64,000 nucleotides of DNA from Taklimakanibacter sp021828105 (lineage in GTDB: Bacteria; Pseudomonadota; Alphaproteobacteria; Rhizobiales; Aestuariivirgaceae): the NCBI GenBank assembly GCA_021828105.1, contig JAKATG010000004.1:62001-126000 (forward strand). Direction: 5' to 3'. The notes beneath the pieces are model-generated. The model had not been told where the DNA came from. It did no database searches and saw only the letters and a program-made list of their open reading frames with translations. A program made the position numbers and the translations under genes. The stretch's first letter is position 1. Each line of letters starts with the position of its first letter. Positions 41,618-50,270 of the stretch are shown here, piece after piece.

Positions 41618-42675
41618 TCGAAGAGATAGATCTTGCTTGCGCCGAGGCGCAGGGTGCTGCCCTCCTGCAAGCGCGGCCGTCCCTGCGCCAGCCAGACGAT
41701 CGGATCGCCGGCGCTGGTTTTGCCGTAGATTTGGGTGTCGCCGCCCAGATTCTCCATGACGTCGACTTTCATCTCGATGATCGCCGTCGGGTCATGGGAC
41801 ACGAAGGATGACGGCCTTATGCCCAAGGTGATCTTGTCTCCGGGCTTGAGCGAGGTTGTCCCGGGCCGCGCCATGCTGATCTTGCCATCGATCAGGCCGG
41901 CGCCGGCAAGCGTCATCTCGCTTGCACCGAGTGCGACGACCTCGGCCTTGAGGAAGTTCATCTTCGGCGAACCGATGAAGCCCGCGACGAAGACATTGGC
42001 GGGCGTGTCATAGAGCTCCGAGGGCGAGCCCACCTGCTCGATGAGTCCGTCGCGCAGCACGACGATCCGGTCGGCAAGCGTCATGGCTTCGATCTGATCA
42101 TGCGTGACATAGACCATGGTCACGCCGAGTTCGCGGTGCAGCTTGGCGATTTCGACGCGCATCTGCGTCCTGAGCTCGGCATCGAGATTGGACAAAGGCT
42201 CGTCGAACAGAAAGAGCTTGGGCTTGCGCACGATCGCCCGCCCGATGGCGACCCGCTGGCGCTGGCCGCCGGAGAGTTGTCGCGGCTTGCGCGCGAGGAG
42301 GGGCTCGATCTGCAGGATCTGCGCGGTTTCCCTGACCCGCCGCTCGATCTCGGGCTTCGGCGTCCGGATCATCTCCAGTCCAAAGGCCATGTTGTCGAAG
42401 ACCGTCATATGCGGATAGAGCGCATAGGACTGGAACACCATCGAGACCTGACGCTCGGCCGGCGCCACATGGGTCACGTCGCGGCCTTCGATGAAGACGT
42501 TCCCCGCGCTCAGCTCCTCGAGCCCGGCGATGATCCTGAGCAGCGTAGACTTGCCGCAACCCGATGGCCCGACGAAGACAATGAACTCCGATGCCTCGGC
42601 GGTCAAGCTCACCCCGCGCACCGCCGCATGGACGCCGAAATTCTTGACCACGTTTTGCAGGCTCAGGAACGCCAT
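41596..42675 (-). CDS. Sugar-type ABC transporter ATPase (UgpC/MalK type)
   Basis: The 359-residue ATPase has Walker A GPSGCGKST (about 37-45), Q-loop SMVFQSYALYPHMTV, signature LSGGQRQR and Walker B LFLFDEPLSNLDAE. It has a C-terminal TOBE/MalK-type regulatory domain (about 240-355, IGIRP-like motif LGIRPSSFV). It energises the two permeases at 43732-45464. It is the last gene of the operon, after the SorC regulator. Its 3' end overlaps the LysR gene on the other strand. Confidence 0.93.
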   Translation of the reverse strand: MAFLSLQNVVKNFGVHAAVRGVSLTAEASEFIVFVGPSGCGKSTLLRIIAGLEELSAGNVFIEGRDVTHVAPAERQVSMVFQSYALYPHMTVFDNMAFGLEMIRTPKPEIERRVRETAQILQIEPLLARKPRQLSGGQRQRVAIGRAIVRKPKLFLFDEPLSNLDAELRTQMRVEIAKLHRELGVTMVYVTHDQIEAMTLADRIVVLRDGLIEQVGSPSELYDTPANVFVAGFIGSPKMNFLKAEVVALGASEMTLAGAGLIDGKISMARPGTTSLKPGDKITLGIRPSSFVSHDPTAIIEMKVDVMENLGGDTQIYGKTSAGDPIVWLAQGRPRLQEGSTLRLGASKIYLFDQAGTAL

Positions 42676-42736
42676 CTTATGCTCTTCACTCTGAAAATTT
42701 CGGTGCGGATTAAAGGTATGCGGGCGCGCTTCTTCC

Positions 42737-43714
42737 TCATGATTTGTCCAGGATGGCCCGCGCCAGGGCCTCGTCGGTGACGATGCCGTTCACGCGCGCG
42801 GATATCAGGGCGGCGCGCACGATGTCGAACTTGTAGACGCCGCCGGACACCAGGATGGAGGTCTTGATCCGGGCAAGGTCGGCGATGTTGAGCGCCATGG
42901 CGCGCTCGTTCAAGGGATGGTCGGCGAGCTTTCCCTCGGCGGTGATGAACGAGCCGAGGAGGTCGCCGATGGCGCCCGCCCTCCGCAATCCGGCGAGGTT
43001 CTCCTTGACGGTCGGGGTGACGGCGAGCTGCGAGCGTTTGGAGAAATCACCGCTCGAGACGAGCGCGATATCGACGCTGCGGGCCCGGCGCATCACGTCG
43101 GCAAGTCCATGATGGGTAAGAAGCATGTCGCGGCTTTCGACGCTCGGGCAATAGAGCGGTGCAGCGAGGTAGTAGCACTCGGCACCGAGCGCCTGGGCGA
43201 AATGCGTGGCGACCTCGAAGGTATTGGTGCCCGAGCCACGCGTGAGCCCGCCCATCAGCGTCGCCACCCAGCTTTCCGCATAGCGCCGGCGCGTCAGCCG
43301 GTTGACGGCCCAGCTCAGAGTGCGGCCCCAGCCGACGCCGAGGCCCATGCCGTTGGCGATCGACCGGTCGAGCAGGGCTCCGGCGGCCTCGCCGATCATG
43401 CGCTGCAGCACGTCGACATCCTGGATGGTGGGAACCACCGTCGCCGAGGCGAGACCGAAGCGTTTCTTGAGGCGCTCCTCGATCGCCACGCATTCGGCGA
43501 TGGGGATGCGTACATCGACATTCACCGTCCCGTCGATGCGGCACTGCCCGACGATGTTGTTGACGCGCAGCCGGGTGATGCCCAGGCTGTTGGCGATATC
43601 CTGCTGGGTCTGGCCGGCGACGAAATAGAGATAGGCGACGCGCGCCCTTATGTGCTCGGGCTCGGCATTGGCGAGATAATCATCGAGATCCTGGATGCGT
43701 GTGTCGCTTGCCAT
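42737..43714 (-). CDS. SorC-family sugar-binding transcriptional regulator
   Basis: The 325-residue protein has an N-terminal helix-turn-helix (about 20-60, ARVAYLYFVAGQTQQDIANS then LGITRLRVNNIVGQ). The C-terminal SorC/DeoR-type sugar-binding domain (about 70-320) includes GLGVGWGRTLSWAV. SorC proteins respond to phosphorylated sugars or polyols and are tetrameric. It is embedded in the transport operon between the permease and ATPase genes. It probably binds the two tandem palindromes at 47483-47517. Confidence 0.87.
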   Translation of the reverse strand: MASDTRIQDLDDYLANAEPEHIRARVAYLYFVAGQTQQDIANSLGITRLRVNNIVGQCRIDGTVNVDVRIPIAECVAIEERLKKRFGLASATVVPTIQDVDVLQRMIGEAAGALLDRSIANGMGLGVGWGRTLSWAVNRLTRRRYAESWVATLMGGLTRGSGTNTFEVATHFAQALGAECYYLAAPLYCPSVESRDMLLTHHGLADVMRRARSVDIALVSSGDFSKRSQLAVTPTVKENLAGLRRAGAIGDLLGSFITAEGKLADHPLNERAMALNIADLARIKTSILVSGGVYKFDIVRAALISARVNGIVTDEALARAILDKS

Positions 43715-43731
43715 GGTTGCCGCGTGCTGTC

Positions 43732-44553
43732 CTATTTCGTGGCGCCCATGGTGAGGCCCCGCACCATGTGGCGTGAAACGATGATGGCGAAGATGATCAC
43801 CGGGAGCACGATGATCGAGCCGGTCGCCATGATCTTGCCCCAGGGCAGCTCATAGCCCGACATGTAGTTCGTCGCCACGACCGCGGCCGTCTTGCGCTCG
43901 GTCTTGTTGATGAGCACCAGCGCATAGAGCAGCTCGTTCCAGGAAAAGATGAAGCTGAAGATCGCCGACACGGCGACTCCCGGCATGCCGAGCGGCAGAT
44001 AGATACGCCGGAAGATCGTCCACTGGCTGGCACCGTCGAGGCGCGCCGCCTGCTCGATGTCGGGCGGGATCGATCTGAATTGATCGGTGCAGATCCACAC
44101 GACGATCGGCAGGTTGAAGGTGATGTAGACCAGCACCAGCACCAGATAGCTGTCGAGCAGGCCGAGCGACCGCGCAATGATATAGATGGGCAGCGCCAGC
44201 GCCACCGGCGTGATCATGCGGTTGGAGATGAACCAGAACCACAGGTCCGACTTGCCGCGGAAATCGTAGCGCGCCAAGGCAAAGGCGGCGGGCGTGCCGA
44301 GGGCCACCGATACGAGAGTGGCGAAGATGGCGACGATGAGCGAGTTGCCGACGGCACCCAGCAGCATGCCGTCATTGTAGACTTCGAGGTAATTGGTAAA
44401 GGTCGGCGTGAACCACCACAAGGGCGGGCTGGCGAGGAGGTCGGTCTGCGTCTTGAAGCTGCTCGACAGCATCCAATAGAAGGGAAAGAGCGTCACCAGG
44501 ATGACCGCGACGAGGCCCATGACATGGAGGATGCGGCTCGGCTTCACGGTCAT
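43732..44553 (-). CDS. Sugar ABC transporter permease (MalG/UgpE type)
   Basis: The ~273-residue permease begins MTVKPSRILHVMGLVAVILV and has six membrane segments. Its EAA loop is AARLDGASQWTIFRRIYLPL (about 180-200) with GMPGVAVSAI after it. The ATG at 44553 overlaps the stop of the upstream permease (ATGA), so the two are translationally coupled. The earlier open frame is not permease-like. It is the second membrane subunit of the importer. Confidence 0.92.
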   Translation of the reverse strand: MTVKPSRILHVMGLVAVILVTLFPFYWMLSSSFKTQTDLLASPPLWWFTPTFTNYLEVYNDGMLLGAVGNSLIVAIFATLVSVALGTPAAFALARYDFRGKSDLWFWFISNRMITPVALALPIYIIARSLGLLDSYLVLVLVYITFNLPIVVWICTDQFRSIPPDIEQAARLDGASQWTIFRRIYLPLGMPGVAVSAIFSFIFSWNELLYALVLINKTERKTAAVVATNYMSGYELPWGKIMATGSIIVLPVIIFAIIVSRHMVRGLTMGATK

Positions 44554-45464
44554 CCGTCGATTTCCCTGTAGATGAGGCGGATATAGAGCCGGCTCAGGAT
44601 GACGGCGAGGATCATGAGCACGACCGCCTGTGCCGAGGCGAGGCCCATGTCGAAGACCTTGAAGCCGACGCGCTGGACATAGACGGAGATGAGATCGGTC
44701 GCCGCACCCGGGCCGCCGCGGGTCATGACGAAGACCATGTCGAACAGCTTGAGCACATCGGCCGAGCGCAGGATCAGGAGCGCCGTCAGTCCCGGGAGGA
44801 GATAGGGCGCCTGCACCCGTTTGAGGAGCTGCCATTTGCTCGAGGTCTCGAGCCGTGCCGCCTCCTCGATCTCGACCGGTATCATCGAGAGACCGGCAAG
44901 GAAGATCAGCGCGCAGAACGGCGTCCACTGCCACACATCCATGATCACGATGGCGGCGAAGGCGCCGATGGGCGAGCCCAGCCAGTCGATGCCGGCAATG
45001 CCGAACCATGATAGGAACTCATTGGCGACGCCGAAGTCCCGATTGAACATGAGCCGCCCGATGAGGCCGACAACGGCATAGGTCGTGGCGAGCGGCACCA
45101 CCAGGGCCACGCGCGCCACCGACCTGAGGAAGCCGGCGCCCGGCTGATGCAGCAGCAGTGCGATGGCGACGCCGAGGGCAAGCTGGCAGGGCATCGAGAA
45201 CAGGAAGAACTTGAAGGTCAGGAAGAGCGAATCGCGGAACGTGCTGTCGAACAGGATGGTCTTGTAGTTTTCCAGGCCGACGAAGGGAAAGCCGCTGCGC
45301 GGACGGGTCAGCTGATATTCACGGAAGGAGGTGACGATGGCGAAGAGGGTCGGATAGATGCCGATGGCGAGGAGCGCCAGGACCGCCGGGGCAAGAAATC
45401 GCAACGGCGTCCATGGGCTGTAGCCGGGATCGAGCTTCTGCCGTGCTGTCGTCATCCCGGCCAT
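44550..45464 (-). CDS. Sugar ABC transporter permease (MalF/UgpA type)
   Basis: The 304-residue permease has a cytoplasmic N-terminus, about six membrane helices and the EAA loop, AARLETSSKWQLLKRVQAPY LLPG (about 215-240). The DVWQWTPFCALIFLAGL segment is typical of MalF/UgpA-type sugar permeases. It begins one base after the SIS-domain gene stop and overlaps the next permease by four bases. Confidence 0.92.
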   Translation of the reverse strand: MAGMTTARQKLDPGYSPWTPLRFLAPAVLALLAIGIYPTLFAIVTSFREYQLTRPRSGFPFVGLENYKTILFDSTFRDSLFLTFKFFLFSMPCQLALGVAIALLLHQPGAGFLRSVARVALVVPLATTYAVVGLIGRLMFNRDFGVANEFLSWFGIAGIDWLGSPIGAFAAIVIMDVWQWTPFCALIFLAGLSMIPVEIEEAARLETSSKWQLLKRVQAPYLLPGLTALLILRSADVLKLFDMVFVMTRGGPGAATDLISVYVQRVGFKVFDMGLASAQAVVLMILAVILSRLYIRLIYREIDG

Positions 45465-45465
45465 A

Positions 45466-46023
45466 TTATTCGAGATTGGTGTGGTTGGCCCGCATCTTCT
45501 CTGGGCTTACCCCCAACCTGTCGCGCAATCTGAGGATCATGGCCTCGAACAGGATATATTGCGCGCCTTCGAAGAGCGATCCCATCGGCAATACCGAGAT
45601 GCGCCCGGAGCGGTCGTCCGCCATCGTCTGGGCCGGCAGATGCAGCACGAGATCGGCGAATTCGGCGCATCTGGCCTTGGGCTGGGCGGTGACGAGCAGG
45701 ACGCGGGCGCCCGCTTCGCGGGCGACGCCCATGAGCCCGGCGATGGTCGCGAAATAGCCGGGGCCGGCCGAGACGATGAGCAGGCCGCCTTTGCCGAGAT
45801 AGGGCGTCGTCATGTCGCCGACCACCGCGACATCGAGGCCCAGATGAAATAGCCGCATGGCAAGGCCCTTCATCTGGAGGCCCTCGCGGCCGACGCCGTG
45901 GATCGCGATGCGGCGGGCCTCGGCGATCATGGCGATCGCCGCCTCGACATTGGCGTCATCGACGCGCTGGAAGACGTCGCCGATCTCCGCCAATGCTGCC
46001 TGATACAGATCAGCCACGTTCAA
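45466..46023 (-). CDS. SIS-domain protein, 6-phospho-3-hexuloisomerase-like
   Basis: The 185-residue protein is a single SIS domain: IAIHGVGREGLQMKGLAMRL (about 39-58), GDMTTPYLGKGGLLIVSAGP, and a C-terminal end MGSLFEGAQYILFEAMILRL followed by MRANHTNLE. This ending is very like HxlB/PHI enzymes, which interconvert hexulose-6-phosphate and fructose-6-phosphate. No hexulose-phosphate synthase is in the window, so in this sugar importer operon it may isomerise the imported sugar phosphate or act as a sensor. The role is inferred. Confidence 0.8.
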   Translation of the reverse strand: MNVADLYQAALAEIGDVFQRVDDANVEAAIAMIAEARRIAIHGVGREGLQMKGLAMRLFHLGLDVAVVGDMTTPYLGKGGLLIVSAGPGYFATIAGLMGVAREAGARVLLVTAQPKARCAEFADLVLHLPAQTMADDRSGRISVLPMGSLFEGAQYILFEAMILRLRDRLGVSPEKMRANHTNLE

Positions 46024-46074
46024 CGCTCCGGATGGAAGCGCGCCCCCGGTCGCGGGCGCGCCGTCACGTCTCGA

Positions 46075-47424
46075 TTATTGCAGCAGCGGCTTCTTGCCGT
46101 CGTAGTAGCCTTCCTTTTCAAGGATGGGCTCCATGCGGGTGCTGATTTCCTTGACCCCGTCCTCGGTCGAGACTTCGCCCAGCATCATCTTGCTGCCGAA
46201 TTCGGCGATGATCTCGGATATTGCCGGCCAGGCCGGGAAGCGCGGGCGGAATTCCGGCACGCCCTTCTGCCAGGAGGCGACCATGGGCTCGACGAATTTG
46301 TATTTCGCCTTGATGTCCGGCTGCTCATAGATGGCCATGCGGCCCGACACGCCGCCCGCCTCGACATAGGCGCGCGAGATCTCTTCCGACGTCGCCCATT
46401 GGATGAAAAGCCAGGACGCCTTCTGCTGCTCAGGCGTGGCCTGGGCCGCGACCGCAAGCGAGAAGCCGCCGAGCGCCGGCAGCCGGCCGGCCGGCCCCGC
46501 AGGCTCGGGCGCCACGGCAAGGCAGTCGCCGAGCTTGGAGGAGGCAGGATCGGTGAGCGTGCCGTAGAAGGCCGACCATTCGGTGATCATCGCGACCTGG
46601 TTCTGCGCCAGCGCGTTGACGGCCTCGGCGTGATCGAAGCTGACGATGCCGGGCGGCATGTACTTCATCAGCTCCTGGCGGAATTTGAGGCCGGCCTGGC
46701 TCTCCGGGCTGCCCAGATTCGACTTGAACTCCTTGGTGAGCAACGAGCCGCCGAAGGGCCAGAGCACGCGCATGAAGCTGTCGGCCGACTGTGTTTCGCC
46801 GCGCAGCGACTGGAGCGCGAAGGCATATTCCTTCTTGTCGGCATTGGTGAGTTTCGGCGCATAGGTCTTGAGAAGCTCGTCCCAGGTCTCGGGCGGCTTG
46901 TCGAAGCCCGCTTCCTTGAGCTTGCAGGAATTGTAGAACAGGAGGCCCGAATAATTGTCGAACGGCAATCCATAGACTTTTCCGCCCCACGAGCCGAAAG
47001 CATCGAGCAGCAGCGGGAAGAAGCCTTTGAGGTTCAGATTGGGATCGGTGATCGCGGCGTCCTTGGTGAAGTCCTCGATCGGGAGGATCCAGCCGTTCTC
47101 GGCGAACTCGCCGATCCACACGAGATCGACCAGCGCCATGGTGAGATCGCCGCTCGAGGTGAAATTGAGGACTTCCTTCTCGCGCGTGTTCTCGTAAGGC
47201 ACGGTCTCATATTTGACCTTGATGCCCGTCTTCTTCTCGAATTCGGGCAGCAGCTTGATGATCGCGCGATAGCCGGGGCGGTCGAGGAAGATACCGCTGA
47301 TCTCGGTGCCCTTGAGGGGGGCGGCGGCGGTCTCGAGCCAGTCCGCCTTGGCTTGCGTGGGTAAAGCCGCTGCCGCGGCGAGAAGTGCCAGCGAGCAGGC
47401 GGCGGCCAGAAACAGCTTCTTCAT
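46075..47424 (-). CDS. Sugar ABC transporter substrate-binding protein (UgpB/MalE type)
   Basis: The ~449-residue protein starts at ATG 47424, with GGGAGG 6 bases upstream; two bases of alternative starts (47430) exist. A signal peptide (MKKLFLAAACSLALLAAAAA then LPTQAKA) precedes the mature region with SGIFLDRPGYRAIIKLLPEF EKKTGI. The family-1 extracellular solute-binding fold is clear, with the PFDNYSGLLFYN segment in the middle. It is the first gene of a six-gene minus-strand operon. Its promoter region carries two palindromes. Confidence 0.9.
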   Translation of the reverse strand: MKKLFLAAACSLALLAAAAALPTQAKADWLETAAAPLKGTEISGIFLDRPGYRAIIKLLPEFEKKTGIKVKYETVPYENTREKEVLNFTSSGDLTMALVDLVWIGEFAENGWILPIEDFTKDAAITDPNLNLKGFFPLLLDAFGSWGGKVYGLPFDNYSGLLFYNSCKLKEAGFDKPPETWDELLKTYAPKLTNADKKEYAFALQSLRGETQSADSFMRVLWPFGGSLLTKEFKSNLGSPESQAGLKFRQELMKYMPPGIVSFDHAEAVNALAQNQVAMITEWSAFYGTLTDPASSKLGDCLAVAPEPAGPAGRLPALGGFSLAVAAQATPEQQKASWLFIQWATSEEISRAYVEAGGVSGRMAIYEQPDIKAKYKFVEPMVASWQKGVPEFRPRFPAWPAISEIIAEFGSKMMLGEVSTEDGVKEISTRMEPILEKEGYYDGKKPLLQ

Positions 47425-47482
47425 ATCCATCCTCCCATTTCGTCTCGATTTTGCGGACGTTTTGTCCGCTCTTACTATCCAG

Positions 47483-47517
47483 TTTACAAATGTAAATTGA
47501 GATTTACAAGAGTAAAT
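47483..47517. promoter_or_regulatory. Two tandem palindromic operators of the sugar operon
   Basis: TTTACA-AA-TGTAAA (47483-47496) and ATTTAC-AAGA-GTAAAT (47502-47517) are both perfect inverted repeats. Their centres are 20 bp apart, about two helical turns, so bound dimers would sit on one DNA face. They lie 60-95 bases upstream of the binding-protein gene on the minus strand. The SorC regulator of the same operon is the likely ligand. Confidence 0.7.
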
Positions 47518-47666
47518 CAAAAGTTGCGGACCCGAGTGGACGCTGCACAAAAACTAATCGTCCCCGGCAAAATTGCTCAATCCTGTTTCGCCACCGCCCT
47601 CGCTATGACTGGGCCGGCCGCCGGCGACATTCGCGTTGCGCGGACGAGCCGGGTCTGTCGGGTAGG

Positions 47667-48716
47667 GTGATGATCAATCTCAAGAACATCTCGAAGAGCT
47701 ACCCTGTCGGCGGCCGCGACGTGCTGGCGCTCGATCGCATCGATCTCGACATCGTCAAGGGCGAGATCTTCGGGATCATCGGCTCATCGGGTGCCGGCAA
47801 ATCGACGCTGGTGCGGCTTATCAATCTTCTGGAGCAGCCGACGGCGGGCGAGATCCGTGTCGATGGCCGCTCGACTAGGGGCGTCACGGGAGCGCCGCTC
47901 AGGGCGCCGCGTCGCGATATCGGCATGGTGTTCCAGCACTTCAATCTGCTCAACGCCAAGACCGTCGCCCAGAATATCGCTTTCCCGTTGCAGCTTGCGG
48001 GCGTTCTGAGCCGCGCCGAGATCGAGGCCAGGGTCGGGGAGCTCATCGCGCGGGTTGGTCTCGGCGCCCATGCGCAAAAATACCCGCGCCAGCTCTCCGG
48101 CGGCCAGAAGCAGCGCGTCGGCATTGCCCGGGCGCTGGCGAGCAAGCCGCAGATACTGCTCTGCGACGAGGCGACGAGCGCGCTCGATCCCGAGACGACG
48201 CAATCGGTCTTGAAGCTTCTCGCCGAGATCAATCGCGAGCTCGGCATCACCATCGTCCTCATCACGCATGAAATGGATGTGGTGCGTGAGGTCTGCGACC
48301 GTGTTGCCGTGCTCGACCAGGGCCGCGTGGTCGAATGGGGCAAGGTCGCCGATGTCTTCCTGCATCCGCGCCATAAGGCGACCTTGCGGCTGGTGCGCGA
48401 GGCCGAGCATGGCGAAGCGGGAGAAAACGCGCGCGATTTAGCTCATGCGCCTGGTCCCGTCTATCGCCTCACCTTTCTGGGCGAAGCGGCGCACCGGCCG
48501 ATCCTCGGCGCCGCGGCGCGCGAATTCGGCATCGATTACAGCATCCTGGCCGGGCGCATCGGCCATATCCGGCTGACGCCTTTCGCGCAGCTGACCGTCT
48601 CCCTGGTCGGCGGCAGCGTCTTCGGCGCCATCAGCCGCCTCGAGGCGGCGGGCGTCGTGGCCGAGAAGCTGAGCGACGGCCCGGTCGGCATCGCCGCGCG
48701 CGCGGCCAACGGGTGA
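47667..48716 (+). CDS. metN: Methionine ABC transporter ATPase, MetN type
   Basis: The 349-residue ATPase has Walker A GSSGAGKST (about 41-49), the LLEQPTAGEI segment and GMVFQHFNLLNAKTV (typical of MetN), the signature LSGGQKQR and Walker B ILLCDEATSALDP. The C-terminal NIL domain (about 265-345) is present: RLTFLGEAAHRPILGAAARE. That domain senses methionine. The ATG at 47667 is followed by a second ATG at 47670. Genes for the permease and binding protein follow directly. In this locus the system may import methionine or a related sulfur compound. Confidence 0.92.
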   Translation: MMINLKNISKSYPVGGRDVLALDRIDLDIVKGEIFGIIGSSGAGKSTLVRLINLLEQPTAGEIRVDGRSTRGVTGAPLRAPRRDIGMVFQHFNLLNAKTVAQNIAFPLQLAGVLSRAEIEARVGELIARVGLGAHAQKYPRQLSGGQKQRVGIARALASKPQILLCDEATSALDPETTQSVLKLLAEINRELGITIVLITHEMDVVREVCDRVAVLDQGRVVEWGKVADVFLHPRHKATLRLVREAEHGEAGENARDLAHAPGPVYRLTFLGEAAHRPILGAAAREFGIDYSILAGRIGHIRLTPFAQLTVSLVGGSVFGAISRLEAAGVVAEKLSDGPVGIAARAANG

Positions 48717-48722
48717 AAGACG

Positions 48723-49385
48723 ATGAGTTTCCTCGACAGCATCGATTGGGGCGACATTGCCGCAGCGGGGGTGGCGACACTTTCCATGCTGGGCGGCGCT
48801 TTGAGCTTCACGGTGCTCTTCGGCCTGCCGCTCGGCATTCTACTGTTCCTCACCGGGCGCAACCAGATGCTGGAGCAGAAGGCGGTCTACGCCGTCCTTT
48901 CCTTCGTCCTCAATATCCTGCGCTCGGTGCCCTTCATCATTCTCCTGATCGTGCTGATGCCGGTGACCGTGCTGCTGACCGGCACGTCGCTGGGCGTCAG
49001 GGGCGTGATCCCGCCGCTCGTCTTCGGCACGGCGCCCTTTTTCGCGCGCCTGGTCGAGACGGCATTGCGCGAGGTCGACCGCGGTGTCATCGAGGCCTCG
49101 CAGGCCATGGGCGGCTCGACTGTCCAGATCGTGTTCCGCGCGCTCCTGCCGGAGGCGCTGCCGGGCCTCATCGCGGCGGTGACCGTCACGTCGATCGTTC
49201 TCGTCGATTACACCGCCATGGCGGGCGCCATTGGCGGCGGCGGCATTGGCGATCTCGCCATCCGCTATGGCTATCAGCGCTTCGAGACGGAGGTGATGGC
49301 GGTGACGGTCGTCATCCTCATCCTCCTGGTGCAGGTGCTGCAGGCTTCGGGCAACCGGCTCGTCGCCTATTTCTCCCACAAATGA
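48723..49385 (+). CDS. metI: Methionine ABC transporter permease, MetI type
   Basis: The 220-residue permease has five or six membrane helices. It contains NILRSVPFIILLIVLMPVTV, the EAA loop EASQAMGGSTVQIVFRALLP and the SIVLVDYTAMAGAIGGGGIG stretch, which is a MetI hallmark. It starts 6 bases after metN and is followed at 31 bases by the binding protein gene. It is the membrane subunit of the Met-type importer. Confidence 0.92.
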   Translation: MSFLDSIDWGDIAAAGVATLSMLGGALSFTVLFGLPLGILLFLTGRNQMLEQKAVYAVLSFVLNILRSVPFIILLIVLMPVTVLLTGTSLGVRGVIPPLVFGTAPFFARLVETALREVDRGVIEASQAMGGSTVQIVFRALLPEALPGLIAAVTVTSIVLVDYTAMAGAIGGGGIGDLAIRYGYQRFETEVMAVTVVILILLVQVLQASGNRLVAYFSHK

Positions 49386-49415
49386 ATGAAGTCAAACGCA
49401 ACCCATGAGGACATC

Positions 49416-50228
49416 ATGAAATTCGTAAAAACCCTGACCGCACTGCTGACGGCGCTGGTGCTGAGCGTGGGGTCGCTGCAGGCGGCGCAGAAGCTCATTG
49501 TCGGCGCCACCGCCATTCCCCATGCCGAGATCCTGGAATTCGTGAAGCCGATCGTCGCCAAGGAAGGGCTTGATCTCGATATCAAGGTGTTCTCCGACTA
49601 TATCCAGCCCAATGTCCAGCTCGTCTCCAAGGAGCTCGACGCCAATTATTTCCAGTACCGCCCGTTCCTCAACGACTATAACCGGGCGCGGGGCACCAAT
49701 CTCGTGCCGATTGTGCCGGTCCATGTCGAGCCTTTCGTCGCCTATTCGACCAAGATCACCGCCATCGACCAGATCGCCGAAGGCGCCACCGTGGCGATCC
49801 CCAATGATCCGGTGAATGGCGGGCGCGGCCTGTTGCTGCTGCAGAAGGTCGGCCTCCTCAAATTGAACGGCAAGCCCGAGCTCGAGACGCCGGAGGACCC
49901 GCTGCCGACGCCCAAGGACATCGTGGACAACCCGAAGCAGCTCAAGATCGTCGAGCTCGAATCGGCCATGCTGCCGCGCGCTCTGTCGCAAGTCGATCTC
50001 GCGGCCCTCAACGGCAACTATGTCCTCGAAGCCAAGCTCGACGTGAGCAAGTCGCTCTTTATCGAGCGCGGCCAGGACGGCAAGAACATCTGGGGCGAAT
50101 ATCTGGTGACGCGCCCCGAGGACAAGGACCGTCCGGAGATCGCCATCCTTGCCAAGGCGCTCAACAGCGATGCGACGCGCGACTTCATCAAGACCCGCTA
50201 TCAGGGCCAGATTTATCCGGCCTTCTGA
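49416..50228 (+). CDS. metQ: Methionine-type substrate-binding lipoprotein-like protein, MetQ
   Basis: The ~270-residue protein has a signal peptide (1-23, ending GSLQA) with no lipobox cysteine. Then comes KLIVGATAIPHAEILEFVKP, the normal MetQ/NlpA opening, then ELDANYFQYRPFLNDYNRAR and IPNDPVNGGRGLLLLQKVG. The start at 49416 has GAGGA upstream; an in-frame ATG-like start at 49386 is less likely. It binds methionine or related compounds in the periplasm. A hairpin follows its stop, before the SfnB-like gene. Confidence 0.9.
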   Translation: MKFVKTLTALLTALVLSVGSLQAAQKLIVGATAIPHAEILEFVKPIVAKEGLDLDIKVFSDYIQPNVQLVSKELDANYFQYRPFLNDYNRARGTNLVPIVPVHVEPFVAYSTKITAIDQIAEGATVAIPNDPVNGGRGLLLLQKVGLLKLNGKPELETPEDPLPTPKDIVDNPKQLKIVELESAMLPRALSQVDLAALNGNYVLEAKLDVSKSLFIERGQDGKNIWGEYLVTRPEDKDRPEIAILAKALNSDATRDFIKTRYQGQIYPAF

Positions 50229-50240
50229 TCAACCATGGAC

Positions 50241-50262
50241 GGGCAGGGGCTATTCCCTGCCC
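50241..50262 (+). terminator. Hairpin between metQ and the SfnB-like gene
   Basis: GGGCAGGG (50241-50248) and CCCTGCCC (50255-50262) form a perfect 8-bp stem with a 6-base loop, 12 bases after the metQ stop. No U-run follows. It may attenuate transcription or protect the met mRNA while allowing some read-through into the oxidoreductase. Confidence 0.55.
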
Positions 50263-50270
50263 GCAAAACG

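Noticed and set aside
47551..47666. SAM riboswitch before metN
   Set aside because: No conserved SAM-I or SAM-II core or plausible pseudoknot was visible by eye.
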